This document shows positions 34,007 to 43,540 of a stretch of DNA of 64,000 nucleotides, piece after piece. Position 1 is the stretch's first letter; every line of letters starts with the position of its first letter. Source of the stretch: G963668345 sp965226215 (GTDB lineage: Bacteria > Acidobacteriota > Terriglobia > Bryobacterales > UBA6623); contig CBDDCH010000001.1 in the NCBI GenBank assembly GCA_965226215.1, positions 372,001 to 436,000 on the forward strand, read 5' to 3'. Position numbers and translations under genes: made by a program. The notes under the pieces were generated by a model. That model did no database searches. It had not been told where the DNA came from and was given only the letters and a program-made list of their open reading frames with translations.

Positions 34007-35805
34007 CTAGGGATTTCTGCCCCGCAGCATTTCCTCAGCCGCTTGCAGGTTGCGTTGGGCACGCTGATCTTCAGGACGCATCTTTACTGCCTGCTTAAAA
34101 TCACGGACGGCACTTTGGTAATCTCCCAGCAGAAAGTACTCCTGCCCTCGCAGAAGGTAGATCTCCGGGCTCCGCCGCCTTCTTTTGAAAGCATTGCGGA
34201 AGCTCTCGAAACCCTCTTCTTTTCGACCTAAACGGATTTGGGCGACGCCCAATTGGGCCCAGAACTCCGGCACGCGGCGAGTAATTTTGATGGCCCTCTG
34301 ATAGTAATCTACCGCGCGTCGGTAATCTTTCAGCCGTGCGTGTGCGAGGCCAAGGTTGCCTAACAGATAAGCGTGATCCTTCGACCCAGCCGGCACCAAC
34401 TTCTCTGCTTGCCTCCAGTATCTGGCTGCGGTGGCATACTCTCCCCGCTCGTCATAGACACGCCCAAGATTGTTCAGAGGACGGTGCTTGTCGGGTGATT
34501 TGGCCGCCGCGTCCTGCCATAAGAGCAACTCGTCGGACCAAACCTGGCTTCTCGTGTAGGTCCCGGCTGCGTAAGCCACAACCAAAGCAGCGGCCACAAC
34601 GGAGACATTGCGCAGAGAGGGGCTGAACAACCACACCACGGCAACCATGACCACCAGGAAAAAGCCGATGGATGGAAGGTAAAGGCGCCGCTCGGCGGCA
34701 AAATCCAGCAACGGGAAAAAGCTCGAAGTCGGCGCCAGCACTATGAAAAAGAACACGCCGCCGAAGGCGGCTAGGGGCGCTCGCTGACGGAGATAGACAC
34801 ATGCGCCGGAAAGCCCGGCCAGGACGATTAGGCCCAGCCACGAGAGATGGTCCCACAAGGTTTCCGACGGCACGAGGTGCCAGTCGACATTCAAACCAAC
34901 GGGCACCAGCAGGAGCCTGAGATACACGAATAGGACCCGGAACTGGGTGAATAAATATTCGGCCCACGGCAAGTTGAATCCTGCTGATTTCGCAAACAGA
35001 AAGGGCTTGACGACTACAAAGAATCCAGCCACGCCACCGATAGCGAACAACACATAGGTCGGCCAGTTGTATTTCATCCGCCGCCAGTCGCCCTTGGCTA
35101 AAAGCAGATAGTCCATGATAAGAATCACGAGCGGCAAGCTGAGCTTGTCTTGCTTGCAGGACATTGCCCCGGCGAACAGCAAAACAACGAGCAGCGCCGT
35201 CAACCATCGATGACGCTCTCGCAGGGACGAAGCAAACACCCAAAGTACCGCGATAAGACTTCGGGACGGCTACTGATGTAGGCGACCGACTCCGTCTGGA
35301 TCGGAGAGGTAAGAAACAACAACGGCACACCGTAGACGAAAAGCCCTCGCAGCCTCTGTGGAATGATCCGGTCCAGTCGTGCGGGCGTGAGTAGTGTGTT
35401 CAGAAAACACCACAAAAGCACTGCATTCAAGCAGTGGAGAACAACGCTTGTGGCGTGGAAACCGAAGGGATCAAATCCGCCCCAGCGATGGTTGGCAAGG
35501 TAAGTCAAATAAGGCAGAGGGCGTCCCGAGTTGACAATGGCCTGCCAACGGCCCGTGCGAACCGTACTATGGACTTCCTTGAGGTCGTAATCGTCGTACA
35601 GGAAGGGGCCCGAAAGGCAAGGGGTGTATATCGCCCAGCACAAGGTCAGTAGGGCGACGGCGAACCACCAGCGCCGACGCCCCGTTGCTTTCCGCTCGTG
35701 GGCCGGCTGAGCGGAGCTTTCTTCACCGCGAGCGGCAGCGCCCGGCTTGCTCGTTTGCCGGGGTGGCGAAGCGTTTCGCCGTTTTCGTCTGGCCTCCTTT
35801 TTCAT
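34007..35805 (-). pseudogene. Polytopic membrane protein with C-terminal TPRs, frameshifted
   Basis: The first part (35805 to about 35240) has a basic N-terminus, spans, and the loop FLYDDYDLKEVH typical of glycosyltransferase-like TPR membrane proteins, to SSRPEVLSRYFG. The frame then shifts; the continuation begins VFASSLRERHRWLTALLVV and runs through several spans to at least three TPR units (HRPLNNLGRVYDERGEYATA, AYLLGNLGLAHARLKDYRRA, PEFWAQLGVAQIRLGRKEEG) and the stop at 34007. One extra G in the GGG run near 35240 would restore a 598-residue protein. Relatives (Tmtc/O-mannosyltransferase-like) are thought to modify exported proteins. Confidence 0.82.
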
Positions 35806-35881
35806 GAGATTCGAACCCGCATTTCTCGGCAGTCGATGGTCGAAGTACGCGATAAGCCCGCCAAAGCTTCGTTGCGCTTGC

Positions 35882-36059
35882 CGGCCGTGCTCAACGGAAG
35901 GTTCAAGTACGCCCGTATGGCACCGTTTATCATGTACGGGCGCGACATGTCGCGCCCCGGGCCTGCCTGTTGCCGCCTTTGCTGTCCTACGACCTTCTAT
36001 GCGTCCAGCTTGGAATCGCAGGGAACAATTCGAGCATCCGTGGCCGCTAAGTGAACGTA
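35882..36059. repeat. Degenerate relative of the 2204-2560 element
   Basis: It shares ATGTACGGGCGCGACATGTC (compare GGCATGTC at 2.27 kb), GCGTCCAGCT, ATTCGAGCA(T/C)CCGT and the end GCCGCTAAGTGAACG with the 357-bp element, in the same order. The GGACAAGCG palindromes are missing. No gene lies in 35806-36065. Confidence 0.6.
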
Positions 36060-36065
36060 GGAGGG

Positions 36066-36623
36066 CTAGATCTCATACTTGGCCATGATTTCCGACCAAC
36101 GGCCTTGAGCCTTAAGGATCAGTTCTATCACGTCGCGCACGGCGCCCCTGCCGCCCGGGGCGGGGGTGACAAAGTGCGCAGCTTCCAATACCTCGGGTCG
36201 GGAGTCGGAAGGCGCGGCAGCCAGCCCGACCCGCCGCATGAGGGGCAAGTCCGTCAGGTCATCTCCGATATAGCCCACCTGCTCCGACGACAGCTCAGCA
36301 TCTGCCAGAATCTCTTCGAAGGCAGGGATCTTGCCGGTGTCGCCTTGATAGAGGTACTTCATGTGTCCCGTCCGGGCTCGCTCCTCGACCGCTCGGGACG
36401 TGCGGCCACTGATGATGCCCATCTCGATACCGGCCGCGTGTGCCCATTGCAGGGCAATGCCGTCTTGGGAGTGAAAGGCCTTGGTTTCAAACAAACCGCC
36501 CGTGGGATCCGGCAATAAATAAATACGGCCATCCGTAAGGACGCCGTCACAATCCATCAGCAACAGTTTCACCCGAGACGCTCTCTCCATGAGTTCCGCG
36601 GAATAGGGGCTCGACTCGGCCAT
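36066..36623 (-). CDS. kdsC: 3-deoxy-D-manno-octulosonate 8-phosphate phosphatase
   Basis: The protein has 185 residues from the ATG at 36623 (MAESSPYSAELMERASRVK). It is a HAD phosphatase without a cap domain. Motif I is LLMDCDGVLTDG with the nucleophilic Asp and the DxDGVxTDG signature of KdsC, motif II is IISGRTS, motif III lysine lies in YLYQGDTGKIPAFEEIL, and motif IV is VGYIGDDLTDLPLM. It produces KDO for lipopolysaccharide, so the host is expected to have an outer membrane. No other KDO gene is adjacent. Confidence 0.92.
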   Translation of the reverse strand: MAESSPYSAELMERASRVKLLLMDCDGVLTDGRIYLLPDPTGGLFETKAFHSQDGIALQWAHAAGIEMGIISGRTSRAVEERARTGHMKYLYQGDTGKIPAFEEILADAELSSEQVGYIGDDLTDLPLMRRVGLAAAPSDSRPEVLEAAHFVTPAPGGRGAVRDVIELILKAQGRWSEIMAKYEI

Positions 36624-36891
36624 AGGTTTAGAACTGTGATTATAACCTCCCAGGAACAAGCCGCCGCCGCCGGTGGCTGAGCGTCAGCGATGCGTGCAAG
36701 GCGAAACGCACAGCCGTTTTCGGCGGGCTACTGCAAGATTCATTCGAGGCCGTGCCGAGCAATCAACGAGGAACCTACGTCGTTGAACGGCCACGCCGCC
36801 AAGAGGCGTTGGCAAGCAAGAGAATGCTTATCCTACCCCGACAGCGTTGACAAGCAAAAGTGCTTGTCCTACCGAGATTTTCGGCAGCCCG

Positions 36892-37524
36892 TTAGGGGGC
36901 GCGGAGCTGCCGGGCGCCCCTGTAGAAGGAGTACATGGCAGCCATCTGGACGACATGAAACAGGTCGTTATGGTTGAAGTGCGCGTGCAACGTCCATCCG
37001 CTTTGTTGAATGCCGGCTCCGATGAAGGAAACCACGACACCGGTGACAATCCAGCGAGAGGCTGCGTCTCGACGCGCGTAGATCCGAAAGGAATACAACA
37101 GCAGAACGGCCATCATGTTTGGAACATAGTCGTAGACGACGTAACGGAAGTCTTCGTGGGCCGCCATCCAGCCAAGATAAAAGAGGAACTTGGCGACGGC
37201 GAGGCCAAAGCCCCACCGTGCCACCCGGCGAGGAAGGGTCGAAAAAAGGGCGGCCGCAAGCATCAGGAACGCCGCGGCTCCAATTGAGTACACCGTGACC
37301 TTCCAAAGAGCCGCCATTGTCTCCGGACCGACGTGGCGTACGAAGCCGTGGTAGGTTCCGCCGGCCACGGCCCCCACCGCGGTTACGAGCAAAGTCCATC
37401 CCCAAAGCTGAATTGGGGTCTCACGGACACGTCTGCGCAAGCGAAGAAGCGCCAGCCCGAAGGCGACGCACAGCATAGCCAGCAGGTAGTCGGTCGCCAT
37501 GGTGGTGGGCTCGGTGATTTGCAT
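36892..37524 (-). CDS. Seven-span membrane protein with CREST-like histidine motifs
   Basis: The protein has 210 residues (or 202 from an ATG at 37500) and about seven hydrophobic segments. Histidines sit where the CREST superfamily (alkaline ceramidases, PAQR receptors) has zinc ligands: GGTYHGFVRHVG after span 2 and HFNHNDLFHVVQMAAMYSFY before the last span. This suggests a membrane hydrolase, but the assignment rests on a motif impression only. It is a single gene between kdsC and a MITE copy, with neighbours giving no hint about the substrate. Confidence 0.6.
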   Translation of the reverse strand: MQITEPTTMATDYLLAMLCVAFGLALLRLRRRVRETPIQLWGWTLLVTAVGAVAGGTYHGFVRHVGPETMAALWKVTVYSIGAAAFLMLAAALFSTLPRRVARWGFGLAVAKFLFYLGWMAAHEDFRYVVYDYVPNMMAVLLLYSFRIYARRDAASRWIVTGVVVSFIGAGIQQSGWTLHAHFNHNDLFHVVQMAAMYSFYRGARQLRAP

Positions 37525-37552
37525 GGTTTGTTGCCGGGGATCGGCCGCCGCT

Positions 37553-37672
37553 GGACTGTCCTGGAGACGAGTTCACTATAGATTCGGAAATGTCGGGCTC
37601 GAAAGCCCGACACAGCACGCTGCAAGCGTGCGCCACGTCTCCGGGACGATCAGGAAGTCTTGTCTGGGACGG
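37553..37672. repeat. MITE-like repeat family, copy B
   Basis: It is about 120 bp with the same core as copy A: CTGTCCTGGAGACGAGTTCA, hairpin TCGGGCTCGAAAGCCCGA, hairpin CACGCTGCAAGCGTG, CGCCACGTC, GGACGATCAGGAAGTCTTGT and CTGGGAC. It lacks the extra segment of copy A. Confidence 0.85.
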
Positions 37673-37678
37673 CCTCGA

Positions 37679-37796
37679 AAGAGTGCGCTAGAAGCGTTAC
37701 GCCCCTTTTCCTTGACCTGGAGCTTCCGCACAGACACGCCGATGCGCTGTATTCCAAGCTGGAAGCCCTGGAAACTTACACCACCCAGTGGTCCTA
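37679..37796 (+). other. Short open fragment of unknown gene, cut by IS630
   Basis: Between MITE copy B and the IS630 insertion a frame reads PLFLDLELPHRHADALYSKL then EALETYTTQWS, and its stop TAG is formed at the IS target TA. Composition looks protein-like, but no family was recognised. Confidence 0.2.
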
Positions 37797-38949
37797 GTGT
37801 AGTGCCACTAACGGTTCTGGACAATGACGTGGGTTTTGGCGGCGCGCTCGACTTTGGCGAGGATATCTTGTGCCGGAGCTGTCCAGACAAAGGGCTTGGC
37901 CGCTTGGTTACTCGCTTCCAGGTACTCGTGGATGGCGGCCTCGAGTTCGGGAACACTGCGGAACACGCCGCGGCGGATGCGCTTCTGTGTCAGCTCGCGG
38001 AACCAGCGCTCGACGAGATTGAGCCAAGAAGAAGACGTGGGAATGAAGTGAAAGTGGAAGCGGGGGTGCTTCGCGAGCCACTTCTTCACCTGCTCATGCT
38101 TATGCGTGGAGTAGTTGTCCACGATCAGATGCAGCTCCAGCGCCGGTGGCGTTTCGCGATCGATCTTGCGTAGGAATTTGAGGAATTACTGGTACCGATG
38201 TCGCGGCAGACACTCCCCGATCACCTGGCCGTCGAGCACATTGAAGGCGGCGAACAGCGTCGTTGTGCCATGTCGTTTGAAGTCGTGGGTCATGGTGCCG
38301 GCGCGACCCTTTTTCAGGGGCAGTCCCGGCTGGCTGCGGTCTAAGGCCTGGATCTGGCTTTTCTCATCGACGCTGAGCACCAGCGCGTGCTCGGGCGGAT
38401 TCAAGTACAGCCCGACCACGTCGCGGAGTTTCTCGACGAACTGCTTGTCGCGGCTGAGCTTGAAAGTTTCGAGGCGATGGGGCTGCAGTCCGTGCGCTTT
38501 CCAGACGCGCTGGATGGCCATCTTGGAGACGCCCAAGTGCTTGGCGATGGTGCGGGTGCTCCAATGCGTGGCCGCCCGGGGCTTCTCGTGAAGCGTTGTA
38601 TCGAGGATGCATTGGACGAATTCAGCGGAGAGCGCCGGTTTGCGTCCGGGGCGCGTCCGATCGCGGAGTCCGTCGAGGCCGGACTGGGCGAAGCGCTTTC
38701 GCCACAGGATGACGGTCTTGCGGTTGACGCCGAGTTCGCGGGCCATGGCGTGGTTCGCCAACCCCTGCGCACAGCGCAAAACAATGTGCGCTCGCAAGAC
38801 CATTTTCTGCGTCGTATTGCGGCCTCGAACGAGGCGACGAAGAGCGTTTCGCTGCGGAGCGGTGAGGGCTAGAGCGTCAGCGGATGGCCACATAAACCAT
38901 CCTACCGCGAAAAGGGTGTTATTGTACAGCTATTTATGTGGCACTACAC
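37797..38949 (-). mobile_element. IS630-family insertion sequence, copy 1 (1153 bp)
   Basis: It is flanked by TA on both sides (37795-37796 and 38950-38951), as expected for IS630. Ends read GTGTAGTGCCAC in inverted orientation. It has the same length as copy 2 at 55568-56720 and nearly the same sequence, but lies in the opposite orientation. Confidence 0.92.
37808..38893 (-). pseudogene. IS630-family transposase with a nonsense codon (copy 1)
   Basis: The frame is 361 codons as in copy 2 but has TAA at 38183-38185, where copy 2 has GAA (CLPRHRHQ-E-FLKFLRK). The part before it covers the helix-turn-helix and the first catalytic aspartate (LVLSVDEKSQIQALDRSQPG), and the part after it holds VDNYSTHKHEQVKKW and the glutamate region SSWLNLVERWFRELTQKRI. 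Other differences seen are His to Tyr just before the stop and Ala to Val near the C-terminus. The copy is probably dead but could be mobilised by copy 2. Confidence 0.88.
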
Positions 38950-38955
38950 TAGTCT

Positions 38956-40516
38956 TGTCTCATGCAAGATGAGTCTGAACGAGGAGTTTGTTTCTCACAC
39001 AAGATGAGCCTGAAGGATCGGGGAGTGGACATGCTGGGAATTGACTATCCAAGTGCAAAACACCAGCAAGCTGAACCTGCAACAGATCCAGCAGTTTCTC
39101 CACTCCAGCGAGGAGATTCGATTCAAAGGCAAAGGGCGGGCCGAGATCTACACGTGGGTGGCGCGCACGCTTCGCCAGCACGGCTACAGCCGCCAGAACC
39201 GCGCCGACAAAGGGCTGCTGCGGCAGTATCTGGTCAAGATGACCGGACTGAGCCGGGCGCAAATCACGCGGCTGATCCAGCAGTACCGGCAGGGCGGAGA
39301 ACTCCAACCCGCCCGCTACCGGCGGCATCGCTTTGCCCGCAAGTACACGCCCGCCGACGTCGAACTGCTGGCGGCGGTGGACGAGGCCCACGAAACCCTC
39401 AGCGGCCCGGCCACGCGCAAGATCCTCGAGCGGGAATACCAGCAGTACCAGCGGCGCGAATACGAGCGGCTGGCGGGGATCTCGGTGGCCCAGATCTATC
39501 GCCTGCGGCGGCGCAGAGCCTACCGCCAGCGGCGGCTGCATTTCACCAAGACCCGGCCCACGGCGGTGTCGATCGGCGAGCGGCGCCGGCCCGACCCGCA
39601 AGGCCAACCCGGCTTTCTGCGAGTGGATACGGTGCATCAAGGGGATCGCGATGGCGTCAAGGGCGTCTACCACATCAATGCCGTGGATGAAGTCACCCAG
39701 TGGCAAGTGGTCGGCGCCACGCCCGCGATCAGTGAAGCCTGGCTGGAGCCGTTGCTGAAAGCCATGATCGAGCAGTTTCCCTTTCGTATCCGCGGCTTCC
39801 ATTCCGACAACGGCAGCGAGTTCCTCAATCGCACGGTGGAGAAGCTATTGAACAAGCTGCTGATCGAACAGACCAAGTCGCGTCCGCGGCACTCCAACGA
39901 CAACGGCTTGGTGGAATCGAAAAACGGCGCGGTGATGCGCAAACACATGGGATATACGTACATCGCGGCGCCGCACGCGGGGCGCATCCAGCGCTTCTAC
40001 CAACAGCACTTCAATCCCTATTTGAACTTCCACCGGCCCTGCGGACAGCCCGAGATCAAGACCGACGCCAAAGGCAAGCAGAAGCGGGTGTACCGCCACT
40101 ACCAGACGCCTTGGGAATCTTTCGAGAAGTTGCCCGAGGCCGCCAGCTATCTCAAGCCAGGGCAGAGGCTGGAGGCTCTGGGCCGCATTGCCCAGGCCGA
40201 AAGCGACACGGCGGCGGCCCGCCGGATGCAGCGAGCCAAGCAGAAGCTGTTTGCCAGTTTCCGTTCCGCGAACACGCCGTGCTGAACAGCAGGAAGAGGG
40301 CTGTGGAAATGACGGGCGATGGAAAACGAGGAAAACCAAAACCAGGTTTCCCTTCGTTTCCCACCGCCCTTGGAAATCGCTCCGCGATTCCCATAATCCC
40401 ACAACCCCGACGACGATTCTCCCCTTCCCAAAACTCAAAATCAAAAAGCCCGAAAGGAGCCCCAGCGACTCAAAAAGCCCCAACCCCCGTCTTCAGGCTC
40501 ATCCTTCGATGAGAAA
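38956..40516 (+). mobile_element. DDE-integrase insertion element (IS1202/ISNCY-like)
   Basis: The left end TGTCTCATGCAAGATGAGTC continuing TGAA and the right end, read inward, TTTCTCATCGAAGGATGAGC continuing CTGAA, form an imperfect inverted repeat. A second AAGATGAGCCTGAAG copy lies inside the left end near 39000. The element starts six bases from the IS630 copy. Target duplication was not identified, so the ends are approximate. Confidence 0.65.
39041..40285 (+). CDS. Integrase-core transposase (IS1202-like)
   Basis: The protein has up to 414 residues with a TTG start; a GTG at 39053 is an alternative. An N-terminal helix-rich DNA-binding region (about 1-160) precedes an rve core: LRVDTVHQGDRDGVKG carries the first aspartate, RGFHSDNGSEFLN the second and NDNGLVESKNGAVMRKHMGY the glutamate. 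The C-terminus contains HFNPYLNFHRPCGQPE and YQTPWESFEKLPEA, typical of this transposase group. It appears complete. Confidence 0.88.
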   Translation: MTIQVQNTSKLNLQQIQQFLHSSEEIRFKGKGRAEIYTWVARTLRQHGYSRQNRADKGLLRQYLVKMTGLSRAQITRLIQQYRQGGELQPARYRRHRFARKYTPADVELLAAVDEAHETLSGPATRKILEREYQQYQRREYERLAGISVAQIYRLRRRRAYRQRRLHFTKTRPTAVSIGERRRPDPQGQPGFLRVDTVHQGDRDGVKGVYHINAVDEVTQWQVVGATPAISEAWLEPLLKAMIEQFPFRIRGFHSDNGSEFLNRTVEKLLNKLLIEQTKSRPRHSNDNGLVESKNGAVMRKHMGYTYIAAPHAGRIQRFYQQHFNPYLNFHRPCGQPEIKTDAKGKQKRVYRHYQTPWESFEKLPEAASYLKPGQRLEALGRIAQAESDTAAARRMQRAKQKLFASFRSANTPC

Positions 40517-40644
40517 ATGCTGTCCTATCGAGCCATTATATGCCGCATACCGCGCCGACGGGGTACAACTAGGCCACGACGCCCGCTGCGCTCCCTAACG
40601 CCCTGTTCTGTCCTTGCCGATGAAGCTCTGGGAAGCGGAACCAC

Positions 40645-41241
40645 ATGCTTCGGTTTTCACTTATTTTTTGTCTGAGTATGCTCGCGGTGGGCTCTACCCT
40701 GCCGGCTCAGAAGCTGAAACCCTTCCCCTTCTTCAATCGCAGCGACCCGAAAATTGAAACCCGGGTTTTCGTTCATGCTCCGCAGTTGAGGCTGGCCTGC
40801 AAGGAGGTCGGGGTGTTGCCTTTTCCCCTGTCTAATCAACCAGATCCCAAGGCGCCCTCCTTCGAGACCTTTTTGCAACAGGCACTCCTTCAGAACGCCA
40901 AGGCCGAAATGATAGATTCGGTACCCACCCTACCTTGGGACAACCTGCCTGCCTGGAAAGTTAGAGAGTTGACCGACGCGGACCGCATCCGTGCTGTTGC
41001 TAAGCAAGGATACTCCCGCAAGCTCGACTTGGTTATCTTCGGCAGTGTCGACGCGCTTTTTCGTAAGCCGAGCAAAGGCTTGGTGGCCCGGGTGACCCTT
41101 CGTGTGGTTTCTACGCGAGACGGCGAAATCCTTTGGTACGGAACGAAACGTGCCGATTGGCTGCGCCACTTTACTCTCGAGGATCGCCTTCTGCACCTGG
41201 CTCGGTCCTTCGTTTCCGAATGGAGCGCCTCGCCGAAGTAG
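40645..41241 (+). CDS. Exported protein of unknown function
   Basis: The protein has 198 residues with a signal peptide (RFSLIFCLSMLAVGSTLPA). The remainder has alternating strand/helix segments: KEVGVLPFPLSNQPDPKAPS, FETFLQQALLQ, LDLVIFGSVDALFRKPSKGL, VARVTLRVVSTRDGEILWYG. This layout resembles FlgO/TolB-N-like lipoprotein folds ('vlPf...l...lv.aG.v..v.lrl.d..tgevl'), but identity is not established. Neighbours on both sides are unrelated. A 125-bp gap with no feature separates it from the upstream IS element. Confidence 0.6.
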   Translation: MLRFSLIFCLSMLAVGSTLPAQKLKPFPFFNRSDPKIETRVFVHAPQLRLACKEVGVLPFPLSNQPDPKAPSFETFLQQALLQNAKAEMIDSVPTLPWDNLPAWKVRELTDADRIRAVAKQGYSRKLDLVIFGSVDALFRKPSKGLVARVTLRVVSTRDGEILWYGTKRADWLRHFTLEDRLLHLARSFVSEWSASPK

Positions 41242-41448
41242 TTCGCTTCTCTCGCGCTGATCCCCTTGAGCCTTCCGAGCCGCGACCGTCAGGGAGCGGT
41301 CCAGGAAATTGTCGGCCCACGATCTTTCGCGCATCTATTCAGCCAAAGCATCAGCCGGATTCCTGCTCACACAGTGATGCCTTGAATCCCGCATGCTCGG
41401 CGCGGCATCCAATAAGATTGACGAGGAGGAATAGAGGAGGCACGCCCG

Positions 41449-42147
41449 ATGCTGGATATCACACGATCCGACCAACGCTTTCATCTAGAGAACGAATGGC
41501 TGTCCGCCTACTGGCATTTTTCGTTCGATCACTACTATGACCCCAACAACATGGGCTTTGGCCCGCTGCGCGTGTTTAACAACGATACGATTCAGCCGGG
41601 CCAGGGATTCCCCATGCACCCGCACCGCGATATGGAAATCCTCACCTATGTCATCGACGGCGAGCTCGAGCACAAGGACAACACCGGTGGCCACGGCCGC
41701 ATTCGACCCGGAGAAATACAGAGAATGACTGCCGGTACCGGGATCGTTCACTCCGAGTTCAACGCCTCCAAGGACGAGATGTGCGAGCTGGTGCAGATCT
41801 GGATTCTGCCGGCCGTAAAGGGGTCCACCCCCTCCCACGAGCAAAAGCGGTTTACCGAGGAAGACCGCACCGGGAAGTTCCTGATTATCGCGTCAGGGAA
41901 CAACGATTCCACCGCTGTAAAGGTCGGTCAGGACGTCGCACTTTCCGTCGCTCGCATTCGTCCCACCGATGATGTTCGGTACGCGCTGGCCGATGGCCGC
42001 CGGGCCTACCTCTTCGTGATTGACGGGGGCCCACATCTGAACGGTGAGTCGCTCTCCAAAGGCGACAACGTGAAGGTTTCCGCGGAGAGCCAGCTTCGCC
42101 TAACCGCCCGGGATCCCGCCGAGGTACTGTTGATCGACCTGCCGTAA
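41449..42147 (+). CDS. Pirin-family bicupin protein (YhhW-like)
   Basis: The protein has 232 residues, the length of bacterial pirins. Metal ligands in the N-terminal cupin are MHPHRDMEILTYVIDGELEH and AGTGIVHSEFNAS, giving the usual three His and one Glu. The C-terminal cupin lacks these ligands, as in other members. E. coli YhhW has quercetin 2,3-dioxygenase activity in vitro; the physiological role is uncertain. It is monocistronic. Confidence 0.9.
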   Translation: MLDITRSDQRFHLENEWLSAYWHFSFDHYYDPNNMGFGPLRVFNNDTIQPGQGFPMHPHRDMEILTYVIDGELEHKDNTGGHGRIRPGEIQRMTAGTGIVHSEFNASKDEMCELVQIWILPAVKGSTPSHEQKRFTEEDRTGKFLIIASGNNDSTAVKVGQDVALSVARIRPTDDVRYALADGRRAYLFVIDGGPHLNGESLSKGDNVKVSAESQLRLTARDPAEVLLIDLP

Positions 42148-42234
42148 TTCCCGCCGACAAGCAACTTCGTGCGAACTCAGGTATGCAGCCCGGTCGCTAT
42201 TGATTGCTGCCCTTGTGGATCGGCGTCCGGAGAC

Positions 42235-43404
42235 TCAACTCTTAGCAGCGGGAGTCGCTCGAGACTTCTCAACCTGAAAAACGGGGATCTGCTCGACGAT
42301 GCGGATGCCGAAGCCCTCGAGCGCCACGACCTTGCGAGGGCGATTGGTGAGCAAGCGAATCGTGCGCAGGCCGAGGTCGGAAAGAATCTGGGCACCGATG
42401 CCTGACTCATATTGGGGGTGGCCCTGTCCGCCCTCGGAATCGTGCTTCATCGGCTCCTTGGGGTGGGCGATGATTCGTTGCCGGTCACTGGAAAGGCGCT
42501 CCAGGCCATAGCCGAGGCCGGTTTGGTGGAGGTAGACGAGAACGCCTTTACCCTCGGACGCGATCCTCTCCATTGACTTTTCGATGATCCGGTGGGATGG
42601 GGCGTCGGTCGAAAGAAAGACGTCGCCCATCAGGTTGCGCGAGTGCATGCGTACGAGCACGCCCTCCGCGTTGCTCACGTCTCCCTTGACCAATGCCAAG
42701 TGCACCTCGTCATCGATTTCACCGCGATAAGCGATGGTCCGGAACTCGCCGTACGGCGTCTGGATCGCCCCTTCGGCAAAGCGACGAACATAGCGCTCGT
42801 TCTCAAGGCGATAGCGGATCAGTTCGGCGACCGTGAGTATTTTCAGGCCGTGTCGATCGCAAAATTCGACGAGCTGGGGAACTCGGGCCATGGTTCCGTC
42901 GTCGTTCATGATTTCGCAGATGACGGCGGCGGGAATCAGGCCCGCCAGGCGCGCTAGATCCACAGAAGCTTCCGTTTGCCCGGCGCGTACGAGTACGCCG
43001 CCCTTACGCGCGCGCAAGGGGGGTACGTGGCCCGGTCGCACCAGGTCAGAGGGTGTCGTGGCCGGATCAATGGCCACTTGGATCGTCCGCGCTCGATCGC
43101 CCGCCGAAATCCCGGTCGTTATGCCGGTCTGAGCATCGATGCACTCGCCGAAAGCGGTGCCGAGCGGCGAGTTGTTGTGGCTGGTCATCTGAGGGATTTG
43201 CAGGTGATCCAGCCGCTCTCCGGTGAGAGCCAGGCAGACCAGCCCCCTCCCGTGCTTCGCCATGAAGTTGATCGCCTCGGGCGTCACCTTTTCCGCGGCG
43301 ATCGTCAGGTCACCTTCGTTTTCGCGGTCCTCGTCGTCGACAACCACGACCATCCGCCCGTCGCGGATCTCTTCTATCGCTTTGGGTACCGGTACGAATG
43401 CCAT
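42235..43404 (-). CDS. ribBA: RibBA-like protein: DHBP synthase with degenerate GTP cyclohydrolase II domain
   Basis: The protein has 389 residues. The N-terminal domain (1-200) is 3,4-dihydroxy-2-butanone-4-phosphate synthase with VVDDEDRENEGDLTIAAEKV, TTGISAGDRARTI and CEIMNDDGTMAR. The position of the metal-binding histidine (usual GHTEA) is Gln143 in RAGQTEASVDL. The C-terminal domain (~212-375) aligns with GTP cyclohydrolase II, but the zinc cysteines of HSECLTGD...RCDC are replaced: HSRNLMGDVFLSTDAPS has Asn257, Ala268 and Ser270. The last half still has the YLHQTGLGYGLERL and RLLTNRPRKVVALEGFGIRI blocks. The second activity is probably lost. No FMN riboswitch was found upstream. Confidence 0.88.
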   Translation of the reverse strand: MAFVPVPKAIEEIRDGRMVVVVDDEDRENEGDLTIAAEKVTPEAINFMAKHGRGLVCLALTGERLDHLQIPQMTSHNNSPLGTAFGECIDAQTGITTGISAGDRARTIQVAIDPATTPSDLVRPGHVPPLRARKGGVLVRAGQTEASVDLARLAGLIPAAVICEIMNDDGTMARVPQLVEFCDRHGLKILTVAELIRYRLENERYVRRFAEGAIQTPYGEFRTIAYRGEIDDEVHLALVKGDVSNAEGVLVRMHSRNLMGDVFLSTDAPSHRIIEKSMERIASEGKGVLVYLHQTGLGYGLERLSSDRQRIIAHPKEPMKHDSEGGQGHPQYESGIGAQILSDLGLRTIRLLTNRPRKVVALEGFGIRIVEQIPVFQVEKSRATPAAKS

Positions 43405-43540
43405 ATCAGTCTCACTATATCGCAGTTAAGAACGCGGATTGCCGATAGCCACGTCGGATCGGCATCACTCTCATATGGCAGCCGCCTTCACCTGCTGCTT
43501 CGGGCCGGCACGTCGCGCTTCTAATGCCCACCCATTCAGC

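Noticed and set aside
34452..35330. Long third-frame reading frame across the TPR gene
   Set aside because: It is a shadow: the other two frames carry the spans and TPR motifs, while this one is Arg/Pro/Ser-rich and featureless.
43405..43540. Possible FMN (RFN) riboswitch upstream of ribBA
   Set aside because: The conserved RFN blocks and the multi-helix junction could not be found.
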